From positions 1-5,156 of the forward strand of contig JBEKZQ010000444.1 in the NCBI GenBank assembly GCA_049509675.1: a stretch of DNA of 5,156 nucleotides, in the 5' to 3' direction. A program made the translations under genes and the position numbers. The DNA is from JBEKZQ01 sp049509675 (GTDB taxonomy: Bacteria; Planctomycetota; Planctomycetia; Pirellulales; Thermoguttaceae). A model generated the notes under the pieces. It saw only the letters and a list, made by a program, of their open reading frames with translations, was not told the origin of the DNA and did no database searches. The first letter of the stretch is position 1; every line of letters starts with the position of its first letter. Below, in pieces: positions 1 through 4,453 of this stretch.

Positions 1-766
1 CTTCGAGCATCACCGCCCGGTCGCCGACGGGCAGTGTCAGCCAGTGGGCCGCCAAAACGATCGTTGCGACGTAACCGCCGGCGGCAAGCACCAATGCGGC
101 GACCGACAGCCGGGCAGGCAGCATGTCGACCACCAGCCGCGAGGTGATGGCCCCCAAGACGAGCAGGCCGGGGACGGCCCACCAGATCGAGCCATCGCCC
201 ACCAGGCGCGTGCCGGTCACTGCCGACATGAAGTCGGCAACGTTGTCGTGCAGATTCAGCGTCGCGCCGCCGGCCATCGCGAACCAGCACAGCGCGGCCC
301 AAAGCCAGATGCGATAGCGACCGTGGTAATCGTCGGTACGGTGCCGACGGATCGCAAACACCAACAACGCATAGATGCTGGCCGCCAGCAGCAAGAGCGA
401 GGAGAACCAGGCGCCCACGGTACCCGACCGCCCGAGCCAAACGGCGGAAGCCCGACCCGCGGCATGGGGGGGAAGCAGGTCCGGCATCCAGGCGTGCAAT
501 GCCTCCAGAGCGACGGCTATTGTAATCCCCACCATAAATAGCAGTGCGAACCCGAGCAGGCTCCCGGGGACCAGGTCGTCCAACCTCGGCAGATCGTGCA
601 GAAAGGCCGCATCGCCGTAGTGTTCTGATTTATGGGCGGCCGGGATTTGCGTACGAGTTGCCGAGGCCGCGGAAATTGCCGAGCCCGGGGAAGTCGAGGG
701 GTCGGCCAGTAGTCGCCGCCGTCGGCCGTCGCGATCCCGGCCAGATTGGGAAAAGTGCATCGACAT
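1..766 (-). CDS. Multi-pass membrane protein of unknown function, partial (C-terminus beyond left edge)
   Basis: An open minus-strand frame runs from an ATG at 764-766 to the window edge, giving 255 residues with no stop. I do not recognise a named function. Residues 1-45 are polar and Arg/Ser/Ala-rich. A charged stretch follows (YGDAAFLHDLPRLDDLVPG, about 50-68). Then come about five hydrophobic segments at roughly 70-90, 116-139, 152-170, 195-216 and 220-244, so this is an inner-membrane protein with a cytoplasmic N-terminal tail. The start is supported by AAGGA five bases upstream; a second in-frame ATG lies two codons later. The poorly ordered first 45 residues leave some doubt about the true N-terminus. 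The G7 run at 466-472 keeps the frame. The gene is divergent from the CorC-like gene. The DLPRLDDLVP-type motif looks conserved and reminds me of planctomycete hypothetical membrane proteins, which is recollection only. Coding is well supported; function is unknown. Confidence 0.72.
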   Translation of the reverse strand, partial: MSMHFSQSGRDRDGRRRRLLADPSTSPGSAISAASATRTQIPAAHKSEHYGDAAFLHDLPRLDDLVPGSLLGFALLFMVGITIAVALEALHAWMPDLLPPHAAGRASAVWLGRSGTVGAWFSSLLLLAASIYALLVFAIRRHRTDDYHGRYRIWLWAALCWFAMAGGATLNLHDNVADFMSAVTGTRLVGDGSIWWAVPGLLVLGAITSRLVVDMLPARLSVAALVLAAGGYVATIVLAAHWLTLPVGDRAVMLE

Positions 767-771
767 TGCCG

Positions 772-776
772 TCCTT
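772..776 (-). promoter_or_regulatory. Ribosome binding site of the left-edge membrane protein gene
   Basis: The minus strand reads AAGGA followed by five bases (CGGCA) and then ATG. This is a good Shine-Dalgarno match at usable spacing, and it favours the ATG at 766 over the one at 760. Confidence 0.5.
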
Positions 777-810
777 GACGAAAAGGTCACTATCACATTC
801 GGCAAACGGG

Positions 811-829
811 AAGGGAAGGATGAAGGATA
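811..829. repeat. Purine-rich short repeat with two AAGGAT(G/A) heptamers
   Basis: AAGGATG (816-822) is followed directly by AAGGATA (823-829), preceded by the related AAGGG (811-815). The stretch lies in the 145-bp gap between two divergent genes. It is short, so it could be chance, but other heptamer arrays occur in this window. Confidence 0.4.
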
Positions 830-852
830 AAAGCTGGTATGATAAGGGTGGA

Positions 853-887
853 GTTTTCGGTGTTCAGTTTTCAGTGTTCAGTTTTGG
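853..887. repeat. Heptamer tandem repeat, five units of GTKTTCA type
   Basis: Five consecutive 7-bp units are seen: GTTTTCG, GTGTTCA, GTTTTCA, GTGTTCA, GTTTTGG. Units alternate between GTTTTCA and GTGTTCA, so the array is also a 14-bp repeat of about 2.5 copies with one internal mismatch. It ends 24 bp before the start codon of the CorC-like gene and would probably lie in its leader or promoter region. It has no coding role in either direction. Confidence 0.75.
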
Positions 888-911
888 AACACAAAGCGTG
901 TTCACAATACG

Positions 912-2225
912 ATGTCTATTACCATTGAGCTGTCAGTTATTTTCGGGCTGATTCTGGCGAACGGTTTCTTTGCCGCGGCGGAAATCGCCATCTTGACATC
1001 ACGCCGCAATCGGCTGGAACAACGGGCCAATGCGGGCAGCCGGCGGGCAGCCATCGCCCTGGATCTGGCGATGAACCCGAGTCGCTTCCTGCCTACCGTG
1101 CAGGTGGGGATTACCTTGGTGGGCACACTCACCTCGGTCTTTGGGGGGGCTACGCTGGTCAGCTACTTGGCCCAGCGCTTGAGCGAAGCGGCCAACCCGC
1201 TGGTGGCCCAACGCTGCCAGACAATTGCCCTGGCCATCGTCGTCCTGGGCATTACGTTCTTGTCGCTGGTCTTTGGCGAGTTGGTGCCGAAGCAATTGGC
1301 ACTGGCCAGGGCGGAGCGGCTGGCGGAGTTCGTCGCCCCGCCGATGCATTGGCTGGCCCTGGTGGCCCGGCCGGTCGTCTGGCTCATGGGCGCGGCCAGC
1401 CAGGGCATCCTTGCGGTATTGCCCTCGCGACAGGCCTCCGAGAGCACGGTGTCGGTGGAAGACATCGAGAGTCTGATCCGTGCCGGCACGCGCGCGGGGA
1501 TCCTGGCCCCGGCCGAGCAGATGGTGGTGCGCCGGGCCCTGCACCTGGGCGACCGGGTGGTCCGCGAGATCATGCGGCCGCGGATCGAGATCGACGCCCT
1601 GGATATCGACACCCCGCCCGAGGAAGTCATCGGCGCCGTAGCCATGGCCGGCTTCTCCCGCCTGCCGATCCACGAAGGCGACTTGGACCACATCATCGGC
1701 TTCCTCTATACCAAAGACCTGTTGCTGCGTCAGCACATGGGCTGGCCGATCGAACTGCGGAAATTGATCCGTCCGGCGCTGCTGGTGCCCGAGACGCTGG
1801 CCATCGACCGGCTCGTGGAACTCTTTCGCCAGAAGCGCACGCAGATGGCCATCGTGCTGGACGAGTTCGGCGGGACCGAGGGACTGGTTACGCTGGAGGA
1901 CGTGCTGGAGGAATTGGTCGGCGAGGTCCACGACGAATACCGCCGCGAGCGGAAGCCGGAGATTGTCGAACGCGGCCCGGGCACGTGGCTGGTCGCCGCC
2001 GGCGTGAGCGTCAACGACCTCCTGGAGCGGATCCCCTTGGAGCCGCTGCGGACGGAGGCTCTGCCCGACGTGAGCACGGTGGGTGGCCTGGTGCTGTCGC
2101 TCTTGGGCCGAATCCCCAAGGTTGCGGATCGCGTCGAGTGGAACGGCCTATCGCTGGAAGTAGTCGAGATGCAGGGCCGCCGCGTGGAACAGGTGTTGAT
2201 CAAGAGAATGAAGAAAGAAGCGTGA
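912..2225 (+). CDS. CNNM/CBS/CorC-domain membrane protein (hemolysin C / CorC family)
   Basis: The 437-residue protein is full length for the family. Order of domains: an N-terminal CNNM (DUF21) membrane domain at about 1-175, with hydrophobic segments near 5-28, 62-88, 103-122 and 143-169. It carries FFAAAEIA (19-26) and the family motif GELVPK (122-127). A CBS pair follows at about 213-335, opening with VREIMRPR (217-224) and ending in the hallmark DEFGGTEGLVTLEDVLEELV (317-336). A CorC/HlyC accessory domain sits at about 347-433. Family members are inner-membrane proteins linked to Mg2+/Co2+ efflux or Mg2+ homeostasis; some were named hemolysins, which is probably misleading. CBS pairs in this family can bind adenine nucleotides. 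No Shine-Dalgarno is seen, and the start is set by the position of the first membrane segment. The gene stands alone, divergent from the left membrane protein and convergent with parE. The exact substrate cannot be read from sequence. Confidence 0.95.
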   Translation: MSITIELSVIFGLILANGFFAAAEIAILTSRRNRLEQRANAGSRRAAIALDLAMNPSRFLPTVQVGITLVGTLTSVFGGATLVSYLAQRLSEAANPLVAQRCQTIALAIVVLGITFLSLVFGELVPKQLALARAERLAEFVAPPMHWLALVARPVVWLMGAASQGILAVLPSRQASESTVSVEDIESLIRAGTRAGILAPAEQMVVRRALHLGDRVVREIMRPRIEIDALDIDTPPEEVIGAVAMAGFSRLPIHEGDLDHIIGFLYTKDLLLRQHMGWPIELRKLIRPALLVPETLAIDRLVELFRQKRTQMAIVLDEFGGTEGLVTLEDVLEELVGEVHDEYRRERKPEIVERGPGTWLVAAGVSVNDLLERIPLEPLRTEALPDVSTVGGLVLSLLGRIPKVADRVEWNGLSLEVVEMQGRRVEQVLIKRMKKEA

Positions 2226-2292
2226 ATGCGCCCGCCAGCGGAAGAAAGCGCCAAGGGAGAGATTGTGTTTAGCAGCCACCCAACGCTCCTCG

Positions 2293-2676
2293 CTATCCTA
2301 TTTCCTCACTCTGGGGTTCGTAGTCGTCGGGCAGATGTTGCGCAAGATCCATGCGCTCGTGGAGTACCCGCCCGATTTCAACTCGACCATCTTCGCCGAT
2401 CCGATACAGCAGGAAGTGGCGCGGGCGGCGAACTCGGTCGCGGGCTGGCTCCACGCGGTCTCGGCTATGCCAAAGACGGTAGGTTCTTGCAGCCGGGGCG
2501 ATCTCCAGACGGGTCTGACTTCCGGTCCGTTGGGGATCGTCGGCTACGTCGACGATTGCGCGAACCAACAGTGTTTCGTATCGCAGCCGCCCCTGGAGGC
2601 CGAATCGCTCATCGGTCCAAGCGAGAATCGACTGGATGTCACGCTCGGCGGCCGGCGAGATTACATAGTGGGGCAT
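2293..2676 (-). CDS. parE: RelE/ParE superfamily toxin
   Basis: The 127-residue protein begins MPHYVISPAAERDIQSIL, the usual ParE opening with its first strand and helix. It ends with the family's C-terminal core, RHFLLYRIGEDGRVEIGRVL followed by HERMDLAQHLP (residues 86-116). ParE toxins inhibit DNA gyrase, while RelE relatives cleave mRNA on the ribosome; sequence alone does not decide which applies here. It is longer than the typical 95-100 residues because of a basic stretch (about 64-86, with RTYRLWHSRDR) between the strands, plus an acidic tail. The ATG at 2676 lies four bases after the antitoxin stop codon, so translational coupling is likely. An in-frame ATG at 2751 is rejected because it would lie inside parD and add a non-family N-terminal extension. 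The gene converges with the CorC-like gene across 67 bp. Confidence 0.9.
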   Translation of the reverse strand: MPHYVISPAAERDIQSILAWTDERFGLQGRLRYETLLVRAIVDVADDPQRTGSQTRLEIAPAARTYRLWHSRDRVEPARDRVRRPRHFLLYRIGEDGRVEIGRVLHERMDLAQHLPDDYEPQSEEIG

Positions 2677-2680
2677 GGGA

Positions 2681-2983
2681 TCAACCGCCGGCCGTGCGAT
2701 GCTCGATCTCATCAGCGGCACGGCGGCCAATCTGGCCAATGAATTCCGCAAGCCGCGGCTCGCCGTCGATCGCAGTGCCCCGCCCCCGGTCCAACTCGTC
2801 GAACGCTTCGGATGCTAACGAGCGAAGCAACTTCAGCTTCTCTTCGTCCTCGTGGGCCTGCTGTTCGAGCAGGCGGAGTCCAGCGCGCATGACCTCGCTG
2901 GCGCTGGAGAACCGGCCCGAGGTGACCAGTTCATCCACAAACTGGTCGTAGTAGTCCGTAAGATTAACGTTGCGCGTCGGCAT
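2681..2983 (-). CDS. parD: ParD-family ribbon-helix-helix antitoxin
   Basis: The 100-residue protein opens MPTRNVNLTDYYDQFVDEL. Residues 3-9 form the DNA-contacting strand of a ribbon-helix-helix fold. Helices follow, with SGRFSSASEVMRAGLRLLEQ (22-41), the standard ParD signature. The charged C-terminal part (about 42-100) is where ParD proteins wrap and neutralise the toxin. An ATG eight codons upstream (3007) is possible but would put GGAGG inside the coding region; the family N-terminus and this GGAGG both favour 2983. It is the first gene of a parD-parE operon with toxin four bases downstream. ParD proteins normally repress their own promoter as a complex with toxin, and candidate operators lie just upstream. 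Confidence 0.92.
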   Translation of the reverse strand: MPTRNVNLTDYYDQFVDELVTSGRFSSASEVMRAGLRLLEQQAHEDEEKLKLLRSLASEAFDELDRGRGTAIDGEPRLAEFIGQIGRRAADEIEHRTAGG

Positions 2984-2994
2984 ATATTGGAATA

Positions 2995-2999
2995 CCTCC
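2995..2999 (-). promoter_or_regulatory. Ribosome binding site of parD
   Basis: The minus strand has GGAGG 11 bases before the ATG at 2983. This is a strong core at slightly long spacing. It decides against the upstream in-frame ATG at 3007, whose codons would contain this site. Confidence 0.6.
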
Positions 3000-3015
3000 A
3001 GATCCATCCTTCCCA

Positions 3016-3082
3016 GAGTTTATCACGACTGGCAGAATTTGCCAATACCCATGCGTCGGGTATTGATAACTCCACAATGTGG
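3016..3082. promoter_or_regulatory. Inverted-repeat cluster, candidate ParD/ParDE operators
   Basis: Several inverted repeats are packed here. CAATACCC (3043-3050) pairs perfectly with GGGTATTG (3058-3065) over a 7-base loop. TGGCA (3030-3034) pairs with TGCCA (3040-3044). CCACA (3072-3076) pairs with TGTGG (3078-3082). GAGTTTATC (3016-3024) mirrors GATAACTC (3065-3072) with one base bulged. They overlap or flank the predicted parDE promoter boxes. Ribbon-helix-helix antitoxins bind short palindromic or repeated sites at their own promoter, so an operator role is a reasonable inference. Confidence 0.5.
3017..3045 (-). promoter_or_regulatory. Predicted sigma70-type promoter of the parDE operon
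   Basis: On the minus strand TTGGCA (3045-3040, five of six to TTGACA) is followed after exactly 17 bases by TAAACT (3022-3017, four of six to TATAAT). Transcription would start near 3010, leaving a leader of roughly 25 bases that contains the GGAGG. Both boxes sit inside inverted repeats, as expected for an autoregulated toxin-antitoxin operon. Confidence 0.55.
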
Positions 3083-3119
3083 GCCTTTGCTTTCGCGCAC
3101 CTGAGAGGCTTGGGCATTT

Positions 3120-3151
3120 TTTCGGGTTTTCGTCCTTTCGGGGTTTCGTGA
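3120..3151. repeat. Octamer tandem repeat, TTTCGNNN x 4
   Basis: TTTCG recurs at 3120, 3128, 3136 and 3144, exactly every 8 bases, with variable last three bases (GGT, TCC, GGG, TGA). The array lies 7 bp beyond the stop codon of the FAH-family gene and upstream of the parDE promoter. It forms no strong hairpin and has no terminator shape. It resembles TTTCGTG-type short repeats that I associate with planctomycete intergenic DNA (recollection). Confidence 0.65.
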
Positions 3152-3157
3152 TTGCCT

Positions 3158-4018
3158 TTATCTTTCCTTTTCCACCATGTTGCGGAGCACACCGAGCCGC
3201 TCGATCTCGACTTCCACCACGTCGCCAGGTTTGAGAAACACCGGCGGGGTGCGGGCAAAACCCACGCCGCCCGGGGTGCCGGTGAACACAAGATCGCCCG
3301 GGCTGAGCGTGCAAACCCGCGAGGCGTAGCTGATCACTTCCTCTATGCCGAAGATCCACTGCGCAGTGCTGGACTGTTGCATCGTTTGACCGTTCAGGCG
3401 GAGCTTGATTTGCAACCGGCCCGGCTCGGCGATCTCGTCGGCCGTGGTCAGCCAGGGGCCGAAGGGAGCAAAGCCGTCGAACGACTTGCCCAAGAGCCAC
3501 TGGCCGCCCGGCTTGCGGAGTTGCCAATCGCGGGCCGACACGTCGTTGCCGCAGCAGTAGGCGGCGATGTGACTGCGGACCTCTCGGGGCGGGATGCGCC
3601 GGCCGCCCACGCCGATCACCGCCACCAGCTCGGCCTCATAATCCACTTCCCGGCTGTCGGCCGGCAGCACGATCGGCCAACCGTGGGCCGATGCGGCGGT
3701 GGGAAACTTGTTGAACAGGACCGGCTCGGCGGGCCGCCGGGCCGCAGTCTCCGCGGCATGGTCGGCGTAGTTCAGGCCGACGCAGATGATCTTCTCCGGG
3801 CTGGGTACGGGCGGGCAGAGCTTCACGCTTTCCAGGGCCATGCCTGGGCCGTTGGCCAGTGCCGCCGCGGCGCGGCGAATCGCCGTCGGTCCCACCGCCA
3901 GAAGGGCCTTGACGCAATGCGGCAAGGTCGGATCGGCCTGCTGGAGATCGACCAACTGGGCATCGCGAAGTCCGGCCACGCGCGGCCCGGCAGTGCTTTG
4001 ATAGACAACTAACTTCAT
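3158..4018 (-). CDS. Fumarylacetoacetate hydrolase (FAH) family protein
   Basis: The 286-residue protein has the two-part layout of FAH-superfamily enzymes: a short N-terminal domain (about 1-70) and a C-terminal catalytic domain. The metal-site motif is intact, with E128 and E130 in VDYEAELVAVIG and D159 in GNDVSARDWQ. VGLNYADHAAE (80-90) offers H87 and E90, matching the His/Glu pair of FAHD1-like acylpyruvases. GKSFDGFAPFGPWL (177-190) and FTGTPGGVGF (245-254) are also typical. Members hydrolyse C-C bonds in acylpyruvates or related 2-keto acids, or act on keto sugar acids or oxaloacetate; the substrate here is not determinable. It is cytoplasmic, with no signal peptide. The ATG at 4018 has GGGAG seven bases upstream, which rejects an ATG 16 codons earlier. 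It stands alone, 174 bp from parD. Confidence 0.94.
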   Translation of the reverse strand: MKLVVYQSTAGPRVAGLRDAQLVDLQQADPTLPHCVKALLAVGPTAIRRAAAALANGPGMALESVKLCPPVPSPEKIICVGLNYADHAAETAARRPAEPVLFNKFPTAASAHGWPIVLPADSREVDYEAELVAVIGVGGRRIPPREVRSHIAAYCCGNDVSARDWQLRKPGGQWLLGKSFDGFAPFGPWLTTADEIAEPGRLQIKLRLNGQTMQQSSTAQWIFGIEEVISYASRVCTLSPGDLVFTGTPGGVGFARTPPVFLKPGDVVEVEIERLGVLRNMVEKER

Positions 4019-4025
4019 CACCAAT

Positions 4026-4030
4026 CTCCC
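4026..4030 (-). promoter_or_regulatory. Ribosome binding site of the FAH-family gene
   Basis: The minus strand carries GGGAG, then seven bases, then ATG at 4018. This is the best-spaced Shine-Dalgarno in the window and fixes the start. Confidence 0.7.
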
Positions 4031-4071
4031 TATTAAGGGGCATGATAGGATAAGTTGATCAATCATCGTAG

Positions 4072-4159
4072 TGGTCTGTCCAACTTGAGTTTACGGGTGC
4101 CACACTGCTGGGCAAGTCAGCAGTGGCACCCAACCGGTAATGTCGAAATGGACAGACCA
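4072..4159. mobile_element. MITE-like element with 11-bp terminal inverted repeats and 4-bp flanking duplication
   Basis: TGGTCTGTCCA (4072-4082) and TGGACAGACCA (4149-4159) are perfect 11-bp inverted repeats. GTAG directly flanks both ends (4068-4071 and 4160-4163), as a target-site duplication would. Nested inside, GGGTGCCA-CA-CTGCTG (4095-4110) pairs with CAGCAGTGGCACCC (4118-4131): a 14-bp stem with a two-base bulge and a 7-base loop. There is no open reading frame, so if mobile it depends on a transposase elsewhere. The inner GGGTGCCACTGCTG palindrome resembles a sequence I recall as dispersed in planctomycete genomes. It might instead be a hairpin-forming repeat with a chance 4-bp flank. 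Confidence 0.55.
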
Positions 4160-4186
4160 GTAGCACGGATTGCCAATCCGTCCTGC
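4160..4186. repeat. Palindrome ACGGATTG-C-CAATCCGT with extended arms
   Basis: ACGGATTG (4165-4172) and CAATCCGT (4174-4181) are perfect inverted copies around one base. The symmetry extends to 13-base arms (4160-4172 and 4174-4186) with two mismatches. It abuts the MITE-like element and shares its GTAG flank. In one frame it translates to ARIANPS, a string I recall from spurious planctomycete protein predictions, which hints at a dispersed repeat. Confidence 0.6.
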
Positions 4187-4205
4187 TGCATATCGAACCG
4201 CATTG

Positions 4206-4287
4206 TACACGGTCCCGCATCCGCAGGCAGGCCCTCGACTCTGGACTCTCGACTCCCCTACATGGTCCCTGTACCCGCAGGCAGGCC
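4206..4287. repeat. Partial direct duplication, about 53-bp period
   Basis: TACACGGTCCC (4206-4216) recurs as TACATGGTCCC (4259-4269), and CCGCAGGCAGGCC (4221-4233) recurs exactly at 4275-4287. The two copies thus share about 28 bp with a small indel and a few substitutions. The rest of the first unit (heptamers) is not clearly repeated, so this is about 1.5 copies. Confidence 0.65.
4234..4254. repeat. Heptamer tandem repeat, three units of CTCGACT type
   Basis: CTCGACT, CTGGACT and CTCGACT follow each other without gaps, with one substitution in the middle unit. The array lies inside the first unit of the 53-bp duplication. Confidence 0.6.
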
Positions 4288-4300
4288 ACTCGCATGGGCA

Positions 4301-4341
4301 TCGGCCCTCACCCTAACCATCTCCCGGAGGGAGAGGGGATC
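4301..4341. repeat. CCCTCACCC-type dispersed palindrome (degenerate copy)
   Basis: CCCTCACCCTAACC (4305-4318) leads into CCATCTCCC (4317-4325), which pairs with GGGAGAGGG (4329-4337) around GGA with one mismatch. This resembles the CCCTCACCC...CTCTCCCGGAGGGAGAGGG repeat known from many bacterial intergenic regions. The A at 4319 breaks the otherwise perfect stem. Confidence 0.6.
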
Positions 4342-4346
4342 TTTCT

Positions 4347-4375
4347 TTGACGCAAGTCCCGTTGCGACCTAGGCT
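4347..4375 (+). promoter_or_regulatory. Possible promoter of the HD-GYP-like gene
   Basis: TTGACG (4347-4352, five of six to TTGACA) is followed after 17 bases by TAGGCT (4370-4375, only three of six to TATAAT). The position about 80 bp before the gene is reasonable, but the weak second box makes this tentative. Confidence 0.25.
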
Positions 4376-4453
4376 TTCTTAGCGAATCATTGCGCCCACG
4401 GCGCGATGGGCCCGCGAGCGTCCATCGTCCACAACCACGGTCTACCGTCTGCC

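Larger units (their letters stand above)
4019..4453. other. Non-coding repeat island between two divergent genes
   Basis: These 435 bp hold no convincing gene in any frame. They contain, from left to right, the FAH-gene leader with an 8-bp palindrome TTGATCAA (4055-4062), an 88-bp MITE-like element, a 13-bp-arm palindrome, a partial 53-bp duplication containing heptamers, a CCCTCACCC-type palindrome, and a possible promoter for the HD-GYP-like gene. Base composition and density of symmetry differ clearly from the coding regions. Confidence 0.75.

Noticed and set aside
466..472. Possible frameshift in the left membrane protein at a run of seven G
   Set aside because: Codon-by-codon reading on the minus strand stays open through the run (LLPPHAAG), and the 255 codons fit exactly between 766 and 2.
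44..541. Plus-strand 165-codon frame over the left membrane protein
   Set aside because: It is polar, Gln/Arg/Gly-rich and without motifs, while the opposite strand encodes regular membrane segments.
838..843. TATGAT as a -10 box for the CorC-like gene
   Set aside because: No acceptable -35 box lies 16-18 bases upstream, so a promoter call is not supported.
999..1931. Long minus-strand reading frame of 310 codons opposite the CorC-like gene
   Set aside because: It is antisense to a clearly conserved protein, is rich in Gln/His/Arg, and shows no family motif. It is a composition artefact of GC-rich codons.
1349..2272. Plus-strand 307-codon frame overlapping the CorC-like gene
   Set aside because: Gly/Arg/Pro/Ala-rich with no domains; an out-of-frame shadow of the CorC-like gene.
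2226..2292. Shared terminator between the convergent CorC-like gene and parE
   Set aside because: I could not find a GC-rich stem followed by a T-run on either strand in these 67 bases.
4206..4287. CRISPR array
   Set aside because: Only two partial copies with an indel between them and no regular spacers; a duplication, not a CRISPR.
4055..4372. A 105-codon plus-strand frame across the repeat island
   Set aside because: It is built entirely from the MITE-like element, palindrome and duplications, including the ARIANPS string; a spurious frame.
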